This document shows positions 8,094 through 14,097 of a stretch of DNA of 32,271 bases, piece by piece. The stretch covers positions 1,032,714 through 1,064,984 of the forward strand of contig NZ_LT574838.1 in the NCBI RefSeq assembly GCF_900086725.1. Direction: 5' to 3'. The first letter of the stretch is position 1. Each line of letters starts with the position of its first letter. This DNA is from Bariatricus massiliensis (GTDB taxonomy: Bacteria; Bacillota; Clostridia; Lachnospirales; Lachnospiraceae). A program made the position numbers and the translations under genes. The notes beneath the pieces are model-generated. The model saw only the letters and a list, made by a program, of their open reading frames with translations. It did not search any database and was not told the origin of the DNA.

Positions 8094-8131
8094 ATGTACC
8101 ATTTCGCGCCGTTATCCGTGACGCAAGAATT

Positions 8132-8160
8132 ATTATATAATAACAGGCAAGGCTTGTCAA
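8132..8160 (-). promoter_or_regulatory. Perfect consensus promoter of the tRNA operon
   Basis: A -35 box TTGACA (8155-8160), a spacer of exactly 17 bp and a -10 box TATAAT (8132-8137). All positions match the sigma-A consensus, as expected for strong stable-RNA transcription. The GC-rich stretch after it (about 8100-8125) is the leader before tRNA-Pro. Confidence 0.93.
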
Positions 8161-8177
8161 CAACTATTTTTCATTTT

Positions 8178-8657
8178 TTAGATATAATTGATTGTGTAGG
8201 ACACATCCCCGTTGTCATCAATTTCCATTATGATATAACTGCCTTTACGGCCTTCCTGACGCGGGAATGAGAGGCTCCCCGGATTCAATACCGTGATGTC
8301 CTCGGACTGCTCCAGCAGAGGTTTATGTGTATGTCCGAACATTACAATATCAGCTCCTCTGGCTTTCGCTTCCTCCAAAAGCCGTTCGGTGCCCAGCGAC
8401 ACATAATAATAATGACCGTGCGTAAGAAATGCCTTATATTTTCCAATGGGAATCTCCATCTCGCGCGGCAGTTCAGAAAAGAAATCATTATTTCCGCTTA
8501 CTATGTAAGCGGGACAATCGGTCATCGCGTCCATATAATGCTCTCCGCCCTCGGTGTCCCCCAGATGAATCAACATATCAATCGCGCCAGCCTGTCTGAG
8601 CGCTGTGTCGAAACCTGAATGTCGTCCATGGGTATCGCTCACAATCAGAATTCTCAT
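8178..8657 (-). CDS. yfcE: YfcE/MJ0936-type metallophosphodiesterase
   Basis: 159-residue cytoplasmic phosphoesterase of the YfcE/MJ0936 family. All calcineurin-like metal motifs are present: D8-x-H10 (SDTHG), G-D34, G-N-N57-D58, H80-G-H82 and GHTH (109-111). Family members hydrolyse phosphodiesters in vitro; the natural substrate is unsettled. Its ATG overlaps the rdgB stop by 4 bp (ATGA), so translation is coupled, and it is the last gene of the methyltransferase-rdgB-yfcE operon. The rdgB-yfcE pairing recurs in Firmicutes. Confidence 0.93.
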   Translation of the reverse strand: MRILIVSDTHGRHSGFDTALRQAGAIDMLIHLGDTEGGEHYMDAMTDCPAYIVSGNNDFFSELPREMEIPIGKYKAFLTHGHYYYVSLGTERLLEEAKARGADIVMFGHTHKPLLEQSEDITVLNPGSLSFPRQEGRKGSYIIMEIDDNGDVSYTINYI

Positions 8658-9259
8658 AACTTTTTCTCCATAATCTCACGCATCATACGAAGCCCCTGTC
8701 CTCTGTGGCTCAATTCATTCTTTTTCTCAGGGGACAGTTCTGCGGATGTACATCCATATTCCGGCAGCCAGAATATCGGGTCATAACCGAAACCGTTGGG
8801 ACCGGCAGCCTCGTAGGCCACTCTGCCCTCCATCGTACCGCGCACGACCTCCTTCGTACCGTCAGGGAATACGGCCGCAATAGCGCAGACAAAGCGTGCG
8901 CTTCTATCCTCGTCCGGAACTCCCTTCATACGTGATAATAGCAGGCTGTTTTTTATATCATAAGATGTATCCGTCCCAGCATACCGGGCGGAGTAAATAC
9001 CCGGCTCTTTGTTCAAGTAATCAATCTCCAGACCAGAATCATCCGCCAGAACAATGGCATCCATGGCCTTCACCTCTGGCATCTCTCCGATGTAAGACGC
9101 TTTAATCAATGCATTTTCTTCAAAGGTACTGCCGTCCTCAACGATATCCGCCTCAATCCCCGCGTCTTTAAGGGACAGTATCTCCATCCCTAAATCGGCT
9201 AGAATCATACGGATTTCTACCATTTTATGTTCATTTCCTGTCGCAAAAATAATTTTCAT
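8654..9259 (-). CDS. rdgB: XTP/dITP diphosphatase (RdgB/HAM1)
   Basis: A 201-residue housecleaning enzyme that hydrolyses dITP, XTP and ITP to monophosphates and keeps deaminated purines out of DNA and RNA. Signatures are the N-terminal FATGNEHKMVEI loop, LADDSGLEIDYL with the catalytic aspartate, GIYSARYAG, and GPNGFGYDPIFWLPEYG near the C-terminus, ending SHRGQGLRMM. The frame can extend to a GTG at 9265, but the ATG at 9259 is better spaced from the GAAGAG site. It follows the methyltransferase by about 25 bp and overlaps yfcE. Confidence 0.96.
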   Translation of the reverse strand: MKIIFATGNEHKMVEIRMILADLGMEILSLKDAGIEADIVEDGSTFEENALIKASYIGEMPEVKAMDAIVLADDSGLEIDYLNKEPGIYSARYAGTDTSYDIKNSLLLSRMKGVPDEDRSARFVCAIAAVFPDGTKEVVRGTMEGRVAYEAAGPNGFGYDPIFWLPEYGCTSAELSPEKKNELSHRGQGLRMMREIMEKKL

Positions 9260-9283
9260 TCCCACTTCTCTTCTTTCTGTCCG

Positions 9284-10438
9284 CTATTTGCCATTGCCCC
9301 TTCTGGGCGGCTTTGGCCCTTGAAACTGGTAAAAATAAGTTTTCAGCATTCCGTTATATATCTTCCTGTTCTTATCTGCCTTTCTTCCAAACCACCGTTC
9401 TGCTTCCTCATAGCTGGTTATCATATAAGCAGACCAGCTGTCGAGCCTGCGGAAGCTTTCGCCTAACTGGCTGTAAATCTCAGGTAAATCCTTCTTGTCT
9501 TCCAGACGCTCACCGTAAGGAGGATTCGTGATAATAAAACCATACTTTTTAGGATGGCGCAGTTCTTTAACCGCGCGCTCCTGAAAGTGAATCAAGTGAT
9601 CCACTCCCGCGTCCTTGGCATTCTGCCTCGCCGCTTTGATTGCCTCTGAATCAATATCGTAGCCCTGTATGTCAACCTCCACCGTAGTATCCACCAATTC
9701 ATTCGCTTCGTCCGCCGCGTCATACCATGCTTTCTTCGGTATGATATTGTCCCAGCTTTCCGCCGTAAATGAGCGGTTCATCCCCGGAGCAATATTTGCC
9801 GCCATCATGGCCGCCTCTATGGGGAAGGTACCGCTTCCGCAGAATGGGTCCACAAGTATTCTGTCCTTGTGCCACGGCGTCAGCATAATCAAGGATGCCG
9901 CAAGCGTCTCCGTTATGGGCGCTTTCACCGTCATCTGGCGGTAGCCTCTTTTGTGAAGGGATACTCCTGATGTATCGATTCCTATTGTAACAATATCTTT
10001 CATAAAAAATACCCTGACCGGATAAGAAGCTCCGTCTTCTGGGAATCTTTCCATATGATATTTCATCTTCATACGCTCTACCATAGCTTTTTTCATGATA
10101 GACTGTATATCCGAGGGACTGAACAGCTTACTTTTTACGGAGGCTGCCTTTGTCACCCAGAATTTCCCGTCTTTAGGGATATAATCTTCCCACGGCAAAG
10201 CCTTGGTCTTCTCAAATAATTCATCGAAAGTCTCCGCCTTGAAACTCCCGACCTTCAGAAGGATTCTCTCCGCCGTCCGCAGAAATACATTGGCATCTGC
10301 AATTGCCTGCGCGTCCCCCCAAAAACAGACTCTCCCGTCTTCTACAACAGATATCTCATATCCCAAATCCAGCACTTCCCGCTTCAGAACTGACTCCAGC
10401 CCAAAATGGCAAGGCGCGATTAATTCCATCTTTTCCAT
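9284..10438 (-). CDS. THUMP-domain class I RNA methyltransferase (RlmL/YpsC type)
   Basis: A 384-residue SAM-dependent enzyme of the COG0116 family, predicted to make N2-methylguanosine in 23S rRNA. An N-terminal ferredoxin-like plus THUMP region (about 1-160) is followed by the methyltransferase domain with motif I DPFCGSGTFPIEAA and catalytic motif NPPYGER. No C-terminal RlmK-like second domain, consistent with the short Gram-positive form. The frame opens at a TTG (10444), but the ATG at 10438 is six bases after a perfect GGAGG. First gene of the operon with rdgB and yfcE. Exact rRNA position is inference from family. Confidence 0.9.
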   Translation of the reverse strand: MEKMELIAPCHFGLESVLKREVLDLGYEISVVEDGRVCFWGDAQAIADANVFLRTAERILLKVGSFKAETFDELFEKTKALPWEDYIPKDGKFWVTKAASVKSKLFSPSDIQSIMKKAMVERMKMKYHMERFPEDGASYPVRVFFMKDIVTIGIDTSGVSLHKRGYRQMTVKAPITETLAASLIMLTPWHKDRILVDPFCGSGTFPIEAAMMAANIAPGMNRSFTAESWDNIIPKKAWYDAADEANELVDTTVEVDIQGYDIDSEAIKAARQNAKDAGVDHLIHFQERAVKELRHPKKYGFIITNPPYGERLEDKKDLPEIYSQLGESFRRLDSWSAYMITSYEEAERWFGRKADKNRKIYNGMLKTYFYQFQGPKPPRRGNGK

Positions 10439-10464
10439 CTGCAACCTCCATTTCTAATAAGGTT

Positions 10465-10493
10465 AGTTTACGTTTTTTGCAAATTGTTGTCAA
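10465..10493 (-). promoter_or_regulatory. Promoter of methyltransferase-rdgB-yfcE operon
   Basis: A -35 box TTGACA (10488-10493), a 17-bp spacer and a -10 box TAAACT (10465-10470), about 25 bp before the methyltransferase ATG. Confidence 0.82.
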
Positions 10494-10502
10494 GACAGAA
10501 TA

Positions 10503-10535
10503 AAGAGAAACAGCCCCTCCATACCGGAAAGGCTG
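10503..10535 (-). terminator. Terminator after the Asn-rich gene
   Basis: Stem CAGCC/GGCTG (10511-10515 with 10531-10535) with additional internal TCC/GGA pairing, followed on the minus strand by TTTCTCTTTATT. It separates the Asn-rich gene from the methyltransferase promoter. Confidence 0.65.
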
Positions 10536-10570
10536 CCTCTCTCACTCATTTTTCCTCTTGAAGCTATTTT

Positions 10571-10828
10571 TTAGTACTTGTTGCTTTCGTCATAGCTTGC
10601 ATTGGAACTAGAATTCATGTTCTTGTTCTGATTGCTTGCATTCTTGTTGGATGCATTTCTGTCAGAAGCATTCTGGTTGGATGCATTACGGTTAGATGCA
10701 TTTCTGTCAGAAGCATTCTGATTAGATGCGTTCTGGTTGGATGCATTCTTGTTGGATGCATTTTTGTTAGATGAATTTGAGTTGTTGTTTGTACCGCTGT
10801 AGTCTGAAGCATTATAATTCTTTGCCAT
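10571..10828 (-). CDS. Asn-rich pentapeptide tandem-repeat protein, probable spore protein
   Basis: An 85-residue, wholly hydrophilic protein with no Cys, Trp, Leu, Ile, Val, Phe or His. Residues 22-67 are about nine tandem copies of N-A-S-(N/D)-(K/Q/R), with a Ser/Asn-rich head and a tail ending in Tyr. It must be intrinsically disordered. RBS AGGAGG is seven to nine bases before the ATG. About 28 nt upstream of the Shine-Dalgarno region lies a good sigma-G-type promoter, suggesting forespore expression; the small Asn/Gln-rich repetitive character recalls gamma-type SASPs, but the repeat itself is not the SspE motif. I recognise no family. Function is unknown; a spore amino-acid reserve or core matrix protein is inference. 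Confidence 0.75.
   Translation of the reverse strand: MAKNYNASDYSGTNNNSNSSNKNASNKNASNQNASNQNASDRNASNRNASNQNASDRNASNKNASNQNKNMNSSSNASYDESNKY
10597..10777. repeat. 15-bp tandem minisatellite inside the Asn-rich gene
   Basis: The NASxx codons form a 15-bp direct repeat (TGGATGCATTCTTGT-like on the plus strand, with variants), about nine to ten copies. Copies differ mainly at the two variable codons (Asn/Asp then Lys/Gln/Arg), showing expansion followed by selected or drifted substitutions. Copy number may vary between strains. Confidence 0.8.
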
Positions 10829-10862
10829 TTGAATTTCCTCCTAACCTTTTTTAGTACAAACA

Positions 10863-10891
10863 TAGTATGTTTCGAAATAAATTTTTTATAC
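10863..10891 (-). promoter_or_regulatory. Sigma-G-like promoter of the Asn-rich gene
   Basis: -35 GTATA (10887-10891), a 17-bp spacer and -10 CATACTA (10863-10869), matching the known forespore sigma-G pattern (GNATR and CATNNTA). The predicted start near 10856 leaves a leader of about 28 nt with the RBS in place. The region is A/T-rich, so chance matches are possible. Confidence 0.55.
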
Positions 10892-10947
10892 TAAGAAATT
10901 TTTAAGATTTAACTTGATTTTTTTACCAGTTTATATTATACTAGCAA

Positions 10948-10971
10948 TTGTAGAAAGAACACTTTCTACAA
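10948..10971. repeat. Perfect 24-bp inverted repeat upstream of the Asn-rich gene
   Basis: Two 10-bp arms (TTGTAGAAAG and CTTTCTACAA) around AACA. Seven bases further on the minus strand is TATAAT (10935-10940) without a recognisable -35 box. It may be an operator or a structured RNA element; the following sequence on neither strand is a proper U tract. Confidence 0.7.
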
Positions 10972-10999
10972 CCCCTTATTAATTATTTATACTCCCCTC

Positions 11000-11030
11000 A
11001 AAAGACCGGTAGCTCCCCTACCGGTCTTTT
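11000..11030. terminator. Strong bidirectional terminator hairpin
   Basis: A perfect 13-bp stem (AAAAGACCGGTAG with its complement) and a 5-base loop, with A and T tracts built into the stem ends. It lies downstream of the DUF1700-like gene on the minus strand. Confidence 0.9.
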
Positions 11031-11036
11031 ACTTTT

Positions 11037-11132
11037 GAAACACATTAGGGACAGGTCCCAACGCATTGGGGACAGTCCCCAACGCAATAGGGACAGTCCC
11101 CAATGCGTTGGGACCTGTCCCTATTGCGTTTC
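11037..11132. repeat. 96-bp near-perfect palindrome built of four 21-bp units
   Basis: The two 48-base arms pair at 42 of 48 positions. Inside are four 13-bp mini-palindromes (GGGACAGTCCC-type) starting at 11047, 11068, 11089 and 11110, exactly 21 bp apart, separated by 8-bp linkers (AACGCATT, AACGCAAT, AATGCGTT). Its right end coincides with the last base of the stop codon of the adjacent DUF1700-like gene. No ORF inside. It looks like a REP/MITE-type mobile palindrome. Confidence 0.85.
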
Positions 11133-11581
11133 TACCTCCTGCCGCGCAAGAGCCTTAATAATATAGCGATAATCAAGACCGGAATCAAGATTGGGGCTAT
11201 CAGGCTCACGATTCCCGATACGATTGCAAACACCAGCATAACGACGCCGACCACACACAGTATAAGAAGAAGCTTCTTCCACCATGTATCCAGCGCGAAC
11301 ACACGCAGGCTGCTGCTCGAAGATTCCCGCCCCTGCTGTCTGTTCTGGGGCGTCTCATACACATATTCTTCCCGACCCTGCCCGGCTCCGGCGTCAATAA
11401 CAGTTCTGGCAATAATCCACGGGTCGCCAAGCATCTCTATGACTTCGCTTTCCGTCTTGCCGCCCCTCACCTCGTCCATAATATATTGATTGTAATAATT
11501 CACATTATCCTGCACTGCCTGCGGCCCTAAATCCTGCTCCAGAGCTTCTTTCAGCTTCTCCAAAAATTCCAATCTATTCAT
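11132..11581 (-). CDS. HAAS/DUF1700-like membrane protein
   Basis: 149 residues. The N-terminal helical domain (1-62; MNRLEFLEKLKEAL ... EVIEMLGDPWIIARTV) matches the HAAS/DUF1700 pattern, including the conserved LGDP turn. A Ser-rich linker leads to two membrane helices (about 103-125 and 126-145) and a basic cytoplasmic tail. In many Firmicutes such proteins are encoded next to a PadR regulator and assemble with envelope-stress systems; no PadR gene is adjacent here. RBS AAGGAG precedes the ATG. The stop codon abuts the palindromic repeat. Confidence 0.8.
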   Translation of the reverse strand: MNRLEFLEKLKEALEQDLGPQAVQDNVNYYNQYIMDEVRGGKTESEVIEMLGDPWIIARTVIDAGAGQGREEYVYETPQNRQQGRESSSSSLRVFALDTWWKKLLLILCVVGVVMLVFAIVSGIVSLIAPILIPVLIIAILLRLLRGRR

Positions 11582-11661
11582 CTGCCGTTCTCCTTGTTAT
11601 TCACTCTTAACTTGTCCCAGTCTCTTCTGTTGTATACGGTTAAAAAAAATTTGCAGACATT

Positions 11662-11719
11662 AAAAAGACCTTAGACTTAGAGTAGCATAATTTTCTAAAC
11701 ATTCCAAGTATAAGGTCTT
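11662..11719 (-). terminator. Terminator after the second glutamine synthetase
   Basis: A 9-bp stem (AAGACCTTA with TAAGGTCTT) closed by a long A/T-rich arm with further ACTT/AAGT pairing, followed on the minus strand by five T. About 50 bp beyond the glnN stop. Confidence 0.7.
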
Positions 11720-11769
11720 AATTTTTCATTATGTTTTAATCATCTAATTATAAATTCTGTCACAAGAGT

Positions 11770-13884
11770 TTATACTTCAAACAGCAGATCTCCGTAGGAA
11801 GGCATGGGCCACATTTGTTTATCTACCAGCATCTCAAGTTGATCGACCGGCTCTCTCAGCGCCTTCATGGCCGGCACGACGGTGAAATGATAAAACTCCG
11901 CCTGCTCTTTGCCCTCCTCTTTCTCAGTGGCTTCTACTGCAACTGCTGAAAGTGCCGTAAATGCCGCTTTTGTCTCCTTCAATAGTCTGGTTGTCTCAGT
12001 CAAAAGCTCCGCCTGTACTGAAGTGTCCGCCCCCGCTTCCCTGACAGAAAGTACAGTATCCGCCAGAGATTTAGTGTATTTGACGACCGCCGGGATAATC
12101 TGTTTCGCTGAAATATCACACATGGCTCTTGCTTCGATATTGATGGCTTTTGCATAATTTTCATATTTAATCTCTGCGCGGGACGCAAGTTCTGCCTTAG
12201 TAAATACATGAAATCTTCTAAAAAGGCCGACCGCCTTATCAGTGGTGAGCGCCGGAACCGCCTCCACCATGGATTTAATATTGGGAAGCCCCCTGCGCTC
12301 TGCCTCAGCCACCCACTCATCAGAATAGCCATTGCCGTTAAAAATGATTCTCTGATGCTTCATCAAGTATTCTTTTATAAGATCGTGCACAGCCATTTCA
12401 AAATCTTCAGCCGTTTCCAATATATCGCAAGCCTCGGCAAACGCCTCCGCTACAATTGTATTTAACACAACATTCGGCCCTGCAATGGAATCACGGGAGC
12501 CTACCATACGAAACTCGAATTTATTTCCTGTAAAGGCAAACGGAGAGGTTCTGTTTCTGTCCGTCGCATCTTTTGTCAAGTCGGGCAGTGTGGCAACACC
12601 TGTATCTAATTTGCCGCCCTTTAAGCTACGTGTCGCTTCGCCGGTGCTTATCAGCTGTTCTACTACATCCTCCAGCTGTTCTCCAAGAAAAACAGAGATG
12701 ATAGCCGGCGGAGCTTCATTCGCGCCCAGACGGTGGTCGTTACCCGGGTCTGCCGCTGATTCACGGAGTAGGTCCGCATGGATATCCACAGCTTTTAAAA
12801 TGCAGGACAGGACTAGAAGAAATTGTACGTTCTCATGCGGGGTCTTGCCCGGCTCAAGAAGATTGATTCCATCATCCGTTGTGATAGACCAGTTATTGTG
12901 CTTTCCAGAACCGTTTACTCCCGCAAAAGGCTTTTCATGGAGCAGGCACTTAAGTCCGTGCTGACACGCCACTTTTTTCAGCGTCTTCATGATAATCTGA
13001 TTGTGGTCGACCGCTATGTTGGCTTCTGCATAAATGGGGGCCAGTTCATGCTGTGCCGGCGCCACTTCATTGTGCTGAGTCTTTGCGGCTACGCCTAACT
13101 TCCACAGTTCTTCGTTAACATCTTTCATAAACCCTGCGATTTTCTGGCGGATCGTTCCAAAATAATGGTCGTCAAGCTCCTGCCCCTTGGGCGGCATAGC
13201 TCCGAAAAGAGTCCTCCCTGTATATATGAGATCCTTTCTCTGAAGAAATTTATCAGCATCCACCAAAAAATATTCCTGCTCCGGCCCTACCGACGGCGTC
13301 ACTTTCTTGGATGTGGTGTTGCCAAACAGCCGGAGCAGCCTTAAAGCTTCCTTATTCACAGCCTCCATAGAGCGGAGAAGTGGGGTCTTTTCATCAAGCG
13401 CTTCCCCTGTATAAGAGCAGAATGCCGTGGGAATACATAGTATCGCGCCTGCCGCGTCCTTTCTCACGAACGCCGGAGAGGTACAGTCCCATGCGGTATA
13501 CCCTCTCGCCTCAAAGGTGGCCCTCAGGCCTCCCGAAGGAAAAGAAGAGGCATCTGGCTCGCCCTTAATCAATTCTTTCCCAGAAAAGCTCATTAAAACC
13601 TTGCCATTGGGCAGAGGCGCAGAAATAAAGGAATCATGCTTCTCCGCCGTAAATCCCGTCAAAGGCTGAAACCAATGGGTATAATGAGTGGCTCCCTTTT
13701 CAATCGCCCATTCCTTCATCTCATGGGCGATTACATCCGCCGTCTCAAGATCCAGCTCTCTGCCCTCTCCAATCGTATCCTTCAGCTTCTTATAAATCTT
13801 TTTCGGAAGTCTTTCCTGCATAACACTGTCATTAAACACGTCTTCTCCAAAAATGTCCGCTACATTAAACAATTTACTGCTCAT
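11770..13884 (-). CDS. glnN: Glutamine synthetase type III (second copy)
   Basis: 704-residue GSIII that makes glutamine from glutamate, ammonia and ATP. Signatures: VFNDSVMQERLPKKIYKKL at the N-terminus, VGPEQEYFLVD (metal-binding glutamates), HNEVAPAQHELAPIY, FAGVNGSGKHNNWS, RLGANEAPPAI, NRTSPFAFTGNKFEFR, and the C-terminal MWPMPSYGDLLFEV. The frame could extend to 13938, but the ATG at 13884 has the AAAGGAAGG site and aligns with the paralogue. It lies 213 bp after the first copy, and a strong hairpin with a T run falls 32 nt before the ATG, so expression may be set by attenuation. Length is usual for GSIII dodecamers. Confidence 0.97.
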   Translation of the reverse strand: MSSKLFNVADIFGEDVFNDSVMQERLPKKIYKKLKDTIGEGRELDLETADVIAHEMKEWAIEKGATHYTHWFQPLTGFTAEKHDSFISAPLPNGKVLMSFSGKELIKGEPDASSFPSGGLRATFEARGYTAWDCTSPAFVRKDAAGAILCIPTAFCSYTGEALDEKTPLLRSMEAVNKEALRLLRLFGNTTSKKVTPSVGPEQEYFLVDADKFLQRKDLIYTGRTLFGAMPPKGQELDDHYFGTIRQKIAGFMKDVNEELWKLGVAAKTQHNEVAPAQHELAPIYAEANIAVDHNQIIMKTLKKVACQHGLKCLLHEKPFAGVNGSGKHNNWSITTDDGINLLEPGKTPHENVQFLLVLSCILKAVDIHADLLRESAADPGNDHRLGANEAPPAIISVFLGEQLEDVVEQLISTGEATRSLKGGKLDTGVATLPDLTKDATDRNRTSPFAFTGNKFEFRMVGSRDSIAGPNVVLNTIVAEAFAEACDILETAEDFEMAVHDLIKEYLMKHQRIIFNGNGYSDEWVAEAERRGLPNIKSMVEAVPALTTDKAVGLFRRFHVFTKAELASRAEIKYENYAKAINIEARAMCDISAKQIIPAVVKYTKSLADTVLSVREAGADTSVQAELLTETTRLLKETKAAFTALSAVAVEATEKEEGKEQAEFYHFTVVPAMKALREPVDQLEMLVDKQMWPMPSYGDLLFEV

Positions 13885-13915
13885 AATTTCCTTCCTTTCT
13901 TCTGAATACAGACGA

Positions 13916-13957
13916 TTAAAAAAACGATGGCGCCCCACCTGAGTGGAACGCCATCGT
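13916..13957 (-). terminator. Leader terminator/attenuator before the second glutamine synthetase
   Basis: A 10-bp perfect stem (AACGATGGCG with CGCCATCGTT) with an inner CCAC/GTGG helix and a tetraloop, then a T run on the minus strand. It ends about 32 nt before the ATG at 13884, too close for another promoter and between the two glnN genes. It can end glnN copy one transcripts or control read-through into copy two. Confidence 0.8.
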
Positions 13958-13970
13958 TCATTCTAATCTT

Positions 13971-14004
13971 ATACACTTTTTAGATATACCTAAGATACAC
14001 TTTT
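13971..14004 (-). repeat. Direct repeat in the intergenic region between the two GSIII genes
   Basis: The 10-mer AAAAAGTGTA (minus strand) occurs twice, at 13971-13980 and 13995-14004, offset by 24 bp, just upstream of the attenuator hairpin. A weak promoter (TTGCAT at 14014-14019, TATCTT at 13991-13996) overlaps the distal copy. Possible regulator site; low certainty. Confidence 0.35.
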
Positions 14005-14097
14005 TCACTTTAAAATGCAATACTTAATTCTAATTTCTATATTTTTCATAATATGCCGCATCATAATCATTATCTTTTAGGCATATACCCCAAGATT

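Noticed and set aside
10597..10777. Regular repeats that could suggest a CRISPR array
   Set aside because: Period is 15 bp with no unique spacers and it is coding.
10615..10863. A second reading frame through the Asn-rich repeat gene
   Set aside because: It is the +1 shadow of the 15-bp repeat, with Thr/Met/His repeats, while the other frame has the good RBS and promoter spacing.
13916..13957. ANTAR-type dual hairpin target before the second glutamine synthetase
   Set aside because: Only one strong hairpin is evident and I could not find the two hexaloops with the A1/G4 pattern, so I call it an attenuator of unknown type.
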